Of a stretch of 64,000 nucleotides of DNA, positions 23,299 to 34,890 are shown piece after piece. The DNA comes from Panax quinquefolius (Eukaryota; Streptophyta; Magnoliopsida; Apiales; Araliaceae). A program made the position numbers and the translations under genes. Location of the stretch: contig CM035166.1 of the NCBI GenBank assembly GCA_020205615.1, positions 91,339,706-91,403,705 on the forward strand, given 5' to 3'. Position 1 is the first letter of the stretch. Every line of letters starts with the position of its first letter. The notes under the pieces are model-generated. The model was not told the origin of the DNA and searched no databases. It saw only the letters and a program-made list of their open reading frames with translations.

Positions 23299-23481
23299 CT
23301 ACAATAAAATAATATAGTTTGATTAGTACACGTCAGTAAAATAATAAAAATACATAAAATAATATAATGCATTTTTATAAGGTTACTTTCCATCTTTTAC
23401 TTCTTTATTCTTTCATAAGGTTATGACTTAAGGTTCTACTTTCCCCCCTTAAGTTTTATAACCTAGGCTTTGATACTAACT
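23299..23481 (-). promoter_or_regulatory. Leader and PBS of element D
   Basis: On the minus strand AAGTTAGTATCAAAGCCTAGG follows the LTR end at 23482. It resembles the initiator-tRNA-Met PBS with two or three substitutions. The remaining 160 bp of leader are AT-rich with no other signal. Confidence 0.65.
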
Positions 23482-26400
23482 TGTGAAGGCCCCCCAAATC
23501 CGGGTATCTTCCAACCCGATGCAGATGGTGCTATATCAGTCAACATTCATACATTCATTCAATTGAAAAGTCTCAAAGAACTAACATAACTTCTATATAT
23601 TTAAAGTAATATTTACATTTCCCAAGTTCTAAACCCGTTACAAAAGGTTCTTTGTCATAATATCAGTTAAATTATAATAAAAGACCTATACTATTACAAA
23701 ACAGCTTAGTAATCTGCCTTAGCTTTTCCCTTATCCTTTTTCGATCCTTCGGGACGTTCAGTCTTAGCTGCATTAATATGGTTCAAGCAAGAGTGAGCAT
23801 AACTAGCTCAACAAGTATAACAATTTAATAACAACATGCTTGACACATAAAAATCATATATCTTCAATAACTGAATAATAGTTATGAAGTACTATTGATA
23901 ATTCAAGATAGCACTTCATCTTTTCTTTCAAAATGTTTTACAATAACAACAGTATTTAGTAAAACATTCACTCCGGTCAGAGACCTCGAGTATTCATTCT
24001 TTATTGGAAAAGGACAACCCAGAAACAAGTCCGTAAGCCCGATATCACTTACGAGCACTTCTAGGTGATCAGCCTATTGTACTCTATGTTGATCAACACT
24101 ACATCCGTTAAACGTATGTACGTTTAAGCATTTGGCAACCTCACGTGCCTGTCGTTTTACCGACATAATATTTGTTTGACATTTCAGTCTTCTTTTGAAA
24201 ACCATATCAAGTAGTTGACAAAAGATAGCAACATTTGATAATACATGAATAGATTATCAATTCATCAAGTCTAGTCAAAGGAATTGGCTTCAACTTCATC
24301 ATACTTCAATTCATGTGAAAGAATACATGAATCTCAAAAACTTGTTCAGATTGAACTGAGACAAGAGTTAGAATACTTGCCTTTAGCGTCTGCTACGGTA
24401 TTTTAACTTTATGTTCAAGTCGTTCAAGTCTCTACAATACATGATCACATAATGCCTTACATTAGGTCACATATAATCAAGTATGTATATGACTATATCA
24501 TACCCTTCATTTCAATCTAATTGTGTATTAGATTCAGTTACTATTTGTTCCGGTTTATCATTATGCTTGCATTATACTTCGACTAGGTTATCTCAACCTT
24601 TATATTACATTCCTTAAGGTTTAACAAAGTTTAAACAATGTTACATTACCTTCCTTAAGTTATGTTTACTTCCATTTCTTTTCTTTGTACTTAGAAAATT
24701 TCATTACTATCTTCGCTCTGAGATCAAGGCATGCATGGTGCCGACTTTATACCTACATCTTGTCTTTGCATGCGAGCTCTTAATGCCATTGTCCCGGACT
24801 TGGCGCCACGCGATGCTTATCCTTACTTAATGGGCGTATTGCGCACACTCCGCAGGATTTTGTCATCGCTTCATCGCATCGACTGCGGCGCCACTTATTG
24901 AACTAAGGTTCGCACTACGGCGAACTCTCAGAGTAGGCTTGAATTATCGTTCATCCACGGGCACGGTCTTTTGCCTAGGGTTGGCACTGCGGCGCCAACT
25001 CTGTGCACCAGATATCAATTTCAGTTTTGAAATTTTGTGAACTTCCCGGACGCATAACTTCTTCGTTATAAGTCCGAATTGGCACGTTCAAAAGCCTACG
25101 GTTCACAAATTACGTACTCTACATGAGCATTCAAGAATTTTATCTATTTGATTTCGTTTGCTAAAAATTCACCTATTGGTTCATTTTCAACGTAAACGAT
25201 AAATGTTCGTGAATGTTCAACGGTCGTTTCTTCGTTCTAAGTCGGAATCTGGTCATTTTTGAGTCCGCAACTCTTAAATGCAAATTATGACTTGTCTTTA
25301 TTGGAAAACAATGGTTTCACGATCAAACATAAAATTTAACTTCCATTCCGAGAATTTTACGTATTCGACGATTATTGTCCAATCGTGCAAATTCCGACAA
25401 TTCTTCCTTCTTATGATTTGTTCAACATTACAAATAACTTCCATTCATCATGTGAACATTTTAACATACTTAATACAACAATTTATATTCATTGTTGGAT
25501 TTTGACTTATTCTTCATGAGCTTATAACTTGTCAAATTATAAACTACTTAAGATTTGATTATTCATGACTTATGACAATTAAGGTTTCTTAATCATCATA
25601 CTTTACATACTCTTCACATATAACTTTACTTAGGTATACATGACACATATGATCATATACATTCTTTTACATTCATATCATTTCTCTTAATAAACTTCTT
25701 ACAAGTTCATATTATTTTCACATAAGTTTATAACTTATGCTAGCTTAAATGAATTATTACCAACTTAATTGGCTTAAGTTCATTACTTATTCATTCATGT
25801 TTCTTATTCCAACTTTTCTTATCATCCTATCATGGTAGAGATAGAAGATAATTGAGAAGAAGTCTTACTCTTTTGTAGTCTTGGTAAGTAGCTTGCTTCT
25901 TCTTCTTAGCTTATGAAAATGACTTATTGCTAGCTTATTCTCTCTAACACTTAAGCACTTTAGAAGTGTTGGATTATTTGATCAACCAACAAATGACTAG
26001 CAAAGCTCTTCTATTTATAGACTTTCCAAGGTTAGGGTAGTTTGGTCTTTAAAACATCCCACCTCTTTAAGCCACCTCCTTACTATTCATTACTTGCTAG
26101 CCACTCTCTTATCTCTTACTTGGCCATTAATTCAAAGTCTTGGTCAATACTCCTAACTTGGTCACCACATCCCTTGGTCACCACATATCTTGGTCATCAC
26201 ACATTACTTGGTCACCACATTCAACCATATTAATATGGTTTGCCCCATGGATCATACCACTCATGGATTCCATCTTGGGCTTACATTAATTAATCCTTGG
26301 GCTTTACTTTAACAAACACTAATTGGTTCATTAATTCATTAGTTAGGCTTCTCTCTCTAATTCACTTGGACTTGTATATAATTGTTTACCAATCATCCAA

Positions 26401-26946
26401 GTCCATTAACATTTCTTAATACATATTGTTGATGTATTATTTTCATATTCTAATTCTTATAGAATTTATATACGGTATTTCATCCTTCATTCAAACTCAT
26501 ATAATACTTCATATTATACTCGTTTTCATTACTTCGTACAATACCAAGTATCATACAATTATTACTTAGTCTTTAACACTTCGCTTTACTTAACGTTTAT
26601 AATTTAAGTCCATAAGCGAATTATTACTTTTTCTATAGCTAGATTTTTATTACATAATCCATCTTACCTTGTTATTCCATCATTTCGTATTTCTCGGAAT
26701 CTCAAAATTATATCCCAAGCAAATACCGATGAATAGTGTTTTTCAGAAAAAATTTAGGAAAACTTTTATTTTCGTCTTGGAAATTCAAACACTTTAATTC
26801 ATCCACGTAGCCCAAATACTACGATATTCTAACATCAATAGGTTATATAATGACAACCATCTTGATAACATATGGAATACGATTTTATTATTATTTAATT
26901 TAACAAAATCATTTTACAATAAGATCCAAATTTCTCGGTCGTTACA
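23482..26946 (-). repeat. 5' LTR of element D (3.47 kb)
   Basis: A complete LTR: TGTAACGACCGAGAAATT at 26946 and GGCCTTCACA at 23482 on the minus strand. A reverse TATA box (CTATTTATAG) lies at 26011-26020. Upstream of it in U3 (26156-26224) is a tandem array of CTTGGTCACCACAT units. The downstream part holds a G+C-richer patch (24720-25020) with hairpins such as TTCGC/GCGAA (24909-24924) and TTGGC/GCCAA (24981-24998). No coding sequence is seen; the short ORFs here are chance. Confidence 0.8.
26156..26224 (-). repeat. Tandem CTTGGTCACCACAT units in U3 of LTR D
   Basis: Four units of about 16-18 bp, each containing CTTGGTCA(C/T)CACA, lie about 140-200 bp upstream of the TATA box on the minus strand. 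The GGTCACC core is palindromic except for its centre. The placement is enhancer-like; the function is inferred. Confidence 0.8.
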
Positions 26947-27129
26947 GATACCGCCACAAAATAAAAGGTTAATTGACATGTAACATATTATCCCAATATT
27001 CTGACCGACCAATTAAATACCAAAAAAACTTAGGTAGGTCATACTAGCGAAGGAATTCCCCGTCTCTCCCCTCCTAGTTCTAGGCTCAGATCTTAGCCAA
27101 GGATCATATCCCTAAGCTCTGATACCAAC
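26947..27129 (-). promoter_or_regulatory. Leader and PBS of element E
   Basis: This is the family leader on the minus strand, from the PBS GTTGGTATCAGAGCTTAGGG (27129 to about 27110) down to GTGGCGGTATC at the edge of D. The break falls only a few bases before the gag start codon seen in other elements. The PBS matches the expected initiator-tRNA-Met complement. Confidence 0.8.
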
Positions 27130-29043
27130 TGTGACGCCCCCCAAAATTAGGTATACATCACCCATCTTGAGTCGCCAGATACATGGTACAGAATTCGAAT
27201 ACAACTTAATAATACAACTGTCGTGTACAATACGACAAAACATAAACTATAAGTTTGAATACAAATATTGTCTACTAGAGAGTATACAAACTCAAAAGGA
27301 GTCCTCATTACAATTATTATAACAAAGATTTCACGTAATGGTGAGGACTACTAATGCACCATCTAGACCATCACTCGTTCCCTGACTAGTCCCAACTACG
27401 CTTCTCATTTCCTTAAGAGAACAGTGAAAGAAAGGGTGAGCTCAACTAGCCCAGTAAGAAATATTATGACTAAAATAATGCAGAATAATTTATCGTTAGC
27501 CTTCAATAGTGTTAAACTGATAAAATATAATAACTATCAAGTATAACTACAGCGAAACAAGCAATCCATTAGAAGAGTCAAGTATGGAATAAAATCTACT
27601 ATCTTCTATGATAAGGTTTTCATCACTTTTATCACTGGGACTCAGCTTAATAAATAATCCACATCATCGAATCACCCCTGCACTACAGCCAAGGATATTC
27701 TTTAGTATCACGACCACAAATTATCCATGCACTACGGGTCAAGGACATTCATGTATTCATTAAGGGTCATGATCATGCCAACAACTGTCCATCAATGCAC
27801 TACGGGCCAATGAAGACTTTTACCACATCATTTTTAACGTTACTTCGAATTACAATCAATAATCCCTCGGTCATAATCATACCAAGTCCATCTATGCACT
27901 ACTGTGCCACGTATTGACTTTCAACAAAATATAAACATGAGGATGATGACAATGATATAAGAATTCAATAAAACAAGTTCAAGAATTAATTTATCTAGGA
28001 ACTGATAACGTCCAAATTGTCAACATGATACTGCTTTGTAGAGTTAAATTCAAGAATGCTCATAAGAATATTTTCATTAAAAGATACTGGATGAAGCGCA
28101 AATATCAAGGATATTCCACTAATTTCATGGAGTATAGAAGTCAAAACTTTAACCAACTGAGTATAATAAAGAATGGAATAACAAAAGAAATCACCATGTA
28201 TCCGGTACTTAGATGTATGTGTTATTCCAATAGAATACTAAATAATGTAACCGTGTCGTGCAAAATTACGCACCGAGCGGGATGTTCCAATAGAATAATA
28301 AAGAATGGAATAACAATAGAAATCACCATGCATGCGGTATTGCGCAGATGTATGTGTTATTCCAATAGAATACTAATAAGGATGAATCAGTCCAAACAAA
28401 ACGCATGCATGTGATATTCCAATGTAATAATAATAAAGATTTTAACCAGTCCGCAGAAAAGCGCATGCATGTGATATTCCAAATGTAATAATAAAGACGG
28501 AATAATTGAATAATGTCACCAAGTATAGGGTAGTCCAATAGAATAATAAAGAATAGAATAACAGAAGTTCTCTTCTTGAATACAAAAGAAATAATACTCC
28601 TTACCGTAAAATAAACTGAATATAAGAGTAGGGAAGTAGCAGAATACTTTTCTATAGTTTCTTTATAATTTCTCTCTCTAGAGTTTCAGTGAATTCGTAA
28701 GAAATAATGAAGGAATGAGCTTCTATTTATAGAAGAATGGACTGCATAGTAACTAATTCATGAACGGTCTAGATTGATTTACTTTTAATCGGACGGTCCA
28801 TAAAATATTCTAATAAAATAAACCTTTTAAATAAAATATATTATATATATTATATATATAATGATAATAATTGTACTCCCTTCCGACCATGCAATCCATC
28901 AGTTTCTTCCCCCTCCCCAAATGTCAATCCTCACATACTAAATATATATATTATATACACCACCACTCAAATCATCTCTTTCTTTTTTCTTCTTCTTTAC
29001 TACCCGTAAACCCCTCCCCCCATTATTCAACTTCCATCACCAT

Positions 29044-29104
<61 letters not shown>

Positions 29105-29728
29105 ATCATAATAACTTATATGAATAAAACTGAGATAACTTCTACCTACAGTTTAAAAAATAAGTAAATGGGGAGTTCAATTAACAAGTAAAATTTACAA
29201 CAATAACTTCATAAAAAAATCCTCTCAATATTTTTAACAACATTTATCATCATTATTATTATTCACAATATTAATCGACTGTGTCGTTTCCGGAAAGAGG
29301 GGCTTTTTAATAAGGATTTCTCCCCATCAAGCCAAGAATTAGATTAGACCAAACCTCTCCTTAAATGTAACTTATAGACATCGTTAATATTGCAAATAAT
29401 AATATTAATAACTTTGTCGTCTCAATTATTGATTTAATAATATATAAAATATTGACAATAATTGAATCAAATAACGTGAGATATTATGCAGCAACTATTA
29501 TAGCAATAATTGAACAAAACTGAGTGACTTCTCACGTAAGCATCAATAATCAATACTCAGTGCTATGCTAACTACACGCCAGACATCGTACTTTTAACAC
29601 CGGGTGTTTCAACAGTTAATGGTAAAACTTCCGCCGTTATTTTCATAAAGTATTTTTGTCATTTTCTTAATCCGACAATAATTCCGTTGTGGGGTCCACC
29701 AATGATTGTGCCGTTGTACGAATATTCG
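27130..29728 (-). repeat. LTR of element E (U3 start missing)
   Basis: Begins TGTGACGCCCCCCAAAATT at 27130 and closely follows LTR B in order. It has U5 with GCACTAC motifs, the hairpin array (28165-28565), a reverse TATA box (28723-28732), the (CA)n(TA)n tract (29044-29101) and the double-hairpin block (29281-29360). It breaks at about 29728, roughly 150 bp before the LTR start, and joins the RNase H/RT of element H. Several differences from LTR B fall at CCAGG- and CTG-type motifs (for example 29280 against 5105). Confidence 0.8.
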
Positions 29729-30640
29729 ATAATAATGATGATATTGTTAGAATAGATGCCGAAATGAGTGTCCTCTTGAGCTCTTGGAAACTCCTCTCGC
29801 ATTCCTCCCTCCATACGAAATTTGTATCTTTCTGAGTTAGCTGAGTTAACGGAGTAGCAATTCGAGAAAATCCTTTCACGAATCTCTGATAATAACCAGC
29901 TAAGACCAAAAAGCTACACACTTCGGTCACCGACTTCGGTTGCTCCCAACTTTGTATTACTTTAATTTTTGTCGGGTCAACAGATACTCCATGTTTTGAC
30001 AAAACGTGCCCAATGAATGCTACGTCCTTAAGCCAGAACTCACATTTCTTCAACTTGGCATATAGCTTGTTATCACAAAGTCTTTGAAGTACCAGCTTCA
30101 AATGGTTCTCATGATCTTCACGACTTTTGGAATAGATAAGGATGTCATCAATAAAGACAACAATGAACTGATCTAAATATTCCTTGAATACACGGTTCAT
30201 CATATCCATGAAAGCAGCAGGAGCATTAGTCAATCCAAAAGACATGACTAAGAATTCATAATGCCCATACCGAAGTTCTCGGCGGTCTTTGGAATATCCT
30301 CGCTTTTAATCTTCAAATGATGATATCCGAATAAAGATCGATCTTTAAAAAGAATTGTGCTCCTTGAATCGGGTCAAACAAAGTTATCAATGCGAGGTAG
30401 CGGATACCTATTCTCGACGGTGATATGGTTTAATTCCCGTAGTCAATACAAAGTCGATACTCCCGCTCTTTTCTTCTTTACAAATAAAACAGAGCACCCC
30501 AAGGAGATGTACTAGACTAATGAAACCGATGTTTAACAATTCACGTGGTTGGACTTTTAACTCCCAAGTTCAATAGAGCCATTCGATATGGGGTTTTAAA
30601 ATGGGCTTTAATACCTGGTTCAAGATCAATAAAGAATTCA
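29729..30640 (-). pseudogene. RT and start of RNase H, element H
   Basis: The 192-residue stretch (30245 to 29667) encodes the RT palm and connection. It shows [24 protein letters not shown] at 30144-30155, [39 protein letters not shown] and the start of the RNase H linker. Upstream RT (30246-30600) is recognisable by nucleotide similarity to element I but carries many small indels. The region stops at 30640, where element F is inserted. The homologous sequence resumes at 39467, so RT and protease of H were contiguous before the insertion. The left junction to LTR E removes RNase H, integrase and the chromodomain. Confidence 0.8.
30636..30640 (+). repeat. Target-site duplication (left) of element F
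   Basis: ATTCA directly precedes the LTR start at 30641 and is repeated exactly at 39467-39471 after the LTR end. The uninterrupted sequence in element I (AAAATTCAATTTCACG, near 55735) shows a single copy. The 5-bp size is typical of Ty3/gypsy integrases. Confidence 0.9.
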
Positions 30641-33061
30641 TGTGAGACCCAGTTTTATCAATAAAGATTTAAATCTTGTCGAAATAATTTTTATATTATG
30701 GTGTGAATTTAAGATAATATTATAGTTGTGGGTAGTATTTATAAATTTTGTAAAGTATGCAAGTGGTTATATTATATTCGATTGGTCGGAAATATTCTTG
30801 GTTTAGCGAGGAATATTCGTACAACTACTCAATCATTGGTGGACCCTACAATGTAATTATTGTCGGATTGAGAAAACTACAAAAATATTTTATTAAAATA
30901 ACTATGAAGTTTTACCGCTGATACTTGAACTACTTCTCGGTAATAAAAGTACAAAATAATACGTGTGGTTGCATAGTGCAGTAAGCACTTGTATTGATTA
31001 TCGATGCTTATGTGAGAAGTCACTCATTTTGATTCCATTATCATTTATTAATAATATGAATTATTATAATGATAATGACGTTTTTGTTTTATTCAGATAT
31101 TAACGTAATAAAACAAAAACATCTTTTATATAAAATAGAATACTTTATTAAAGTTATTCTATAAATAGAATATATTATATTTTATTATGCATAGTGTTGC
31201 ATAGTGTTTTTGCATAGTGTTTTTTGCATAGTATTGCATAAAGGTCTGTGATAGTAAAATGTTTTTATATAAATAGAATATATTATATTTTATTTAAAAG
31301 ATTTTTCTTTAAATATGGACCGTCCGATTAAAGTAAATCAATCTGGACCGCTTCATGGATTAGTTACTATGCATTCCATTTTCCTATAAATAAGCTCATT
31401 CCTTCATTATTTTCTTACGAATTCATTGAAACTCTAGAGAGAAATTATAGAGAGAAGCTATAGAGAAAAATTATAGAAAGAAGAAGAGTATTCTCGCTAC
31501 TTCACTACTTCTATATTCAGTTCTTTTTACTAGTAGGGGTGTTATTCTTTCTTCTTGAAGAGAACTTCATTATTCCATTCACTATTATTCTGCTGGAATA
31601 ACTCGTAAAAGTGGCATACCCTATACATAACCTCAGATACGCCATACACCCTATACTTGGTGAAATCCTTATGTTATTCCATTGCTTATTATTCTGTTGG
31701 AATAACTCAGATACGCTGTGAATTCCTATACTTGGTGACATTCTTCTATTATTCTCGTTGGAACATCCTGCATGCATGTGTTTTACACCGGACCGGTTCC
31801 GCTTTTTATTATTCTCATTGGAACATCCTGTCTCAGGTGTTTTACACCGGACCGGTTCCGCTCTTTATTATTCTCGCTTGAATATCCTATCGTGTGTTTT
31901 ACAATCGGATCCGGTTCCATCTTTATTATTCTCGTTGAACATCCTCGCTTGCAGTAATTTCACCCGACCTAGTTCCGTTATTATTATTATGTTGAATAAC
32001 TCGCCTGTGCGGCACCGCATGCATGGTGATTTCTTTTGTTATTCCATTCTTTATTATACCCAAATGGTTAAAACTTTGACTTCTATACTCCATGAAATTA
32101 GTAGAATATCCTTGATATTTGCGTTTTCATCCAAAGATCTTTTCATGGAAATATTCTTCCGATCATTCTTGAATTTTACTCTACGTTAAACAAAGATCAT
32201 GTTGACAATTTGACGTTAATAATTCATGGATTAAATAATTCTTGAACTTGTTTTATTGAATTATTATGTCATTGTCATCATCCTCATGTTATATTATGTT
32301 ATCTTTGGCTTACGTGCATAGATGAACTTAGTATGATTATGACCAGGATCATTCTTGTATAATCATGACTTGATATAAATGATGTGACAAAGTCCTCGAA
32401 GGGCACCGTGAATGCAAATGATGGATAATTTTTGGTATGATTATGACCAGGGGTGATTCTAAGATAGTCATGACCATTGATAATTTGATGAAAATCCTTG
32501 ACCGTAGTACAGGGATGATTAGATGTGGTGGTTTATTTATTAAAATTTGAGTCTCAAATGATAAAATTGATGAAAACCTTTAAAACCTAAAAGATAGTAG
32601 ACTTTATTCTCTACTTGACTTTTTTAATGGATTGCTTATTCCGCCGCAGAGCTTAAACCGGTTGTCTATTGTATTTTATCGCTTTTAACACATTGAAGGC
32701 TAATGATAATTTATTCTGCATTATCTTAGTCATAATATTTCTTCTTGGGCTAGTTGAGCTCACCTTTTCTTTCACCGTTTCTCTTGAAATGAGAACATAG
32801 CCGGGACGAGTCGGGAACGTAAGTAATGGTCCGAGAGGATAGCATTAATAGTCCTCACTATTCTCGTGAAATAGTGTGATAATAGTTGTAATGAGGACTC
32901 CTTTTGAGTTTGTATAATATCTAGTAGACAATATTTGTATTCAAACTCATAGTTTATGTCGTATTGCATACCTACTTATATTAGTAAGTTGTATTTGAAT
33001 TTATGTACCATGTAAGTGGCGACTCAAGATGGGTGACGATACCTAATTTTGGGGCGCCACG
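30641..33061 (+). repeat. 5' LTR of element F
   Basis: Starts TGTGAGACCC and ends GGGGCGCCACG (the 3' copy ends GGGGGCGTCACA). U3 lacks the double-hairpin block but has a run of GCATAGTGTTTT units at 31188-31240. The TATA box is at 31384-31392 and the hairpin-module array at 31565-32050. The two LTRs of F are nearly collinear. Their differences cluster at CAG/CTG/CCGG-type words (for example 32862 against 39263, and 32130 against 38541). Confidence 0.9.
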
Positions 33062-33078
33062 GTTGTATCGAGCCATAA
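33062..33078 (+). promoter_or_regulatory. PBS of element F
   Basis: GTTGTATCGAGCC directly follows the 5' LTR. It is a degenerate form of the family PBS GTTGGTATCAGAGC. Two further PBS-like sequences follow at about 33232 (GCTAGTATCGAGCC) and 33386 (GTTAGGTATCGAGCTTAGG), bounding the tandem cassettes. Confidence 0.7.
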
Positions 33079-33387
33079 GTGTGAAGAGCCCCGAGCCTCT
33101 CACGGGTGACTTCTGTTGATGGGAATGCACCGCCCGGACTCTCCGTAGGGGGCGCCGTCTTTCTATGGGTGTGATAGTACTAATGTGAGGTCTTGACACA
33201 AGTTGGTGTCCAGTCACACAGCTAGTATCGAGCCATAAGTGTGAAGAGCCCCAGAGCCTCTCGCCGGTGACTTCTCGTTGATGGGGAATGCACCGCCGCT
33301 CTCCGTAGGGGACGCCTGCTCTTCGGTGGCAAGTCGATACAGTACTAATGTGAAGTCTTGACACAAGTTGGTGTCCAGAGTCACAGT
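33062..33387 (+). repeat. Tandem cassette array behind the PBS, element F
   Basis: Two tandem copies (33062-33231 and 33232-33387, about 170 and 156 bp) share GTATCGAGCCATAAGTGTGA at the start and TTGACACAAGTTGGTGTCC near the end. The second copy ends GTCACAGTTAGGTATCGAG, which mimics an LTR end (GTCACA) followed by a PBS. They are homologous to the pol-embedded cassettes at 34694-34890 and 15764-15951. The other leaders in this window (C, E, H, I, J) lack them. Confidence 0.85.
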
Positions 33388-33566
33388 TAGGTATCGAGCT
33401 TAGGATATGATCCTGCTAAGATGTGAGATAAGAACTAGGAGGAGAGAGACGGAAATTCTTCGCTAGTATGACCTACCTAAGTTTATTTGGTATTTAATTG
33501 GTCGGTCGAGTATAGGGATAATATTTGATATATTAATTAACCCTTGTGTTGTGGCGGTGTTTGAAA
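33388..33566 (+). promoter_or_regulatory. Remaining leader of element F
   Basis: This is the ordinary family leader (GAACTAGGAGG, GTATGACCTACCTAAG, GGGATAATATTTG, TTGTGGCGGTGTTTGAAA). It leads to the ATG at 33567, which occupies the same position as the gag start codon in C and I. Confidence 0.75.
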
Positions 33567-34284
33567 ATGGCAAATGAAAATATTCACAATGGAGTGAATG
33601 TGACCGTTGTGACACCTTTAATCACTAATCGAGTTAATGCGAAGGTCGATTTAGAGAACAAATTAGAGATATCCACGTAGTGAATGAAGAACTAATTGTT
33701 GCACCCGAGCTAGTTGCGCAGTAGCAGCGGTGAAAGTGAGGAAGAAGAGGAAGAAGAGGAAGAAGAGGAGAATTGGTTAGAAGAAATTTATGATCAAAAC
33801 TTAGAATTACAAAATCGTGTTCGTGAGCTAGAAGAACAAAGTTGAAGAACGGCAAACGGTCAGTGGAACAAAGGGATACAACAATTCAAAATTGGGTTAC
33901 CCGATATGTGATGCTCGAACAAAATCACGCTTTGGCGGTGTAAGATATTAAAGTTGGAATCGAGAATTTAAAAATCAAAGATCACCTAAAAAGAAGAAAC
34001 AACTGAACGAAGGAGAATAGGCGCGATGCATGGGTAAAAGCCGCACAACGCGTTGATAGTGTAGAAAAAGACGTCCGATCCAATAAAGCCAAAATAGATG
34101 AAATGGACTTTGCTTTTTGGACAAGAATTGAGAATTTAACATCGAATTCGAATTACCTGCATAGCGGTCAACCCGAATTCGATATGGATCGGAGAATAAT
34201 GATTCAAATAATGGATCGTGAATGTGAAGAAGCACTTAAGGGTGGAATGTACCCTATAGTAAAGTCAAACTCGGTAATTTAAGC
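33567..34284 (+). pseudogene. Acidic coiled-coil leader ORF, element F
   Basis: ATG at 33567 sits where gag starts in related elements, but the sequence is not gag. The first frame ends at TAG 33678 after 37 codons. Other frames then show a strongly acidic run encoded by repeated GAAGAAGAG codons (33731-33771) and a coiled-coil-like stretch (LEEIYDQNLELQNRVRELEE). Further on come AWVKAAQRVDSVEKDVRSNK and a final segment near 34250. Composition and position resemble the N-terminal ORF of element D (22765-23298), although direct similarity is weak. Several stops and frameshifts make this copy inactive. Function is unknown. Confidence 0.6.
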
Positions 34285-34693
34285 GAGGCGTTTAGTCGAG
34301 AAACCGAACGAAGTTATTACGGGTAAGTTAATTATAAATTAATCTAAGTCTATACTTTATTCAATACAAGTTCTACCCACTCTTTTATTTCACCTAGTTG
34401 TGTTCAACGCTTAAATTTGACTCAAGAAGTTAAACTTTGACTTATTGGTTGAAACTTCGTTAGTAGGAGCCTTCGTTACCGCTACTATTTTTAAATCTTG
34501 TTGATTCAAATAAACATTTTCACGCTACTTCGTCGATCTTATCTTTTTGAAAATACTTGCCTTTGATGTGATTTTTAGGAATCAATTGGTTAGCTAATCA
34601 TCATGCTTTTCAGTATGGTTGTTAGCTTTTATATTCATAACCAACCTCGTTATACTGAATTCAAAGTAACCAAACCCTAAAGTTAATCATCAT
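34285..34693 (+). pseudogene. Protease remnant, element F
   Basis: Plus-strand protease of the main family, joined directly to the coiled-coil ORF with no zinc knuckles between. The start is recognisable ([14 protein letters not shown], 34300-34330). The active-site region reads Leu-Phe-Asn-Thr-Ser before STHSFIS, so both Asp and Gly of Asp-Thr-Gly are changed. The rest is frameshifted but aligns to 56330-55900 of element I in reverse. It ends where the linker cassette starts. Confidence 0.7.
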
Positions 34694-34890
34694 ATATCAA
34701 GCCATAAGAAAAGAGCTCCGAACCTTTCGTTGTTGACTTCCTTGTGTGGAATGCAAATGCCGACTTTCAGTAGGCGAATGAAGATGGCAAGTTTATAGGT
34801 ATCATTGTGAGGTGCTATCTAGGTTAAGGGATAGAAGTCACAGTTGGTATCAATGTGACGTACTATCCAAGTCTTGATAAGAGTAATTTT
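34694..34890 (+). repeat. Linker cassette, element F internal copy
   Basis: Begins ATCAAGCCATAAGAAAAGAG and ends AAGTCTTGATAAGAGTAA. It contains AGTCACAGTTGGTATCAATG, which combines an LTR-end-like GTCACA with a PBS-like TTGGTATCA. Its position and boundaries are the same as in element C (15764-15951, opposite strand). It resembles the tandem units at 33062-33387 along most of its length. Confidence 0.8.

Larger units (their letters stand above)
19947..26946 (-). mobile_element. Element D: 5' half of a second chromovirus family
   Basis: A minus-strand element with different LTR ends (starts TGTAACGACCGAGAAATT at 26946, ends GGGGGGCCTTCACA at 23482), PBS, an N-terminal coiled-coil ORF, gag, protease and most of RT. 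RNase H, integrase and the 3' LTR are missing at the left break. Its right edge abuts the leader of element E at the gag start, which suggests D integrated there. The missing 3' end prevents checking the target duplication. Confidence 0.8.

Noticed and set aside
27110..27129. tRNA gene fragment
   Set aside because: Only the 12-18 nt complementary to the 3' end of initiator tRNA-Met is present, directly next to an LTR, so it is a primer-binding site.
28871..29167. 98-codon frame rich in His/Thr and Tyr/Ile
   Set aside because: It is produced by the (CA)n(TA)n microsatellite in LTR E; the homologous frame in LTR B (4711-4926) is the same artefact.
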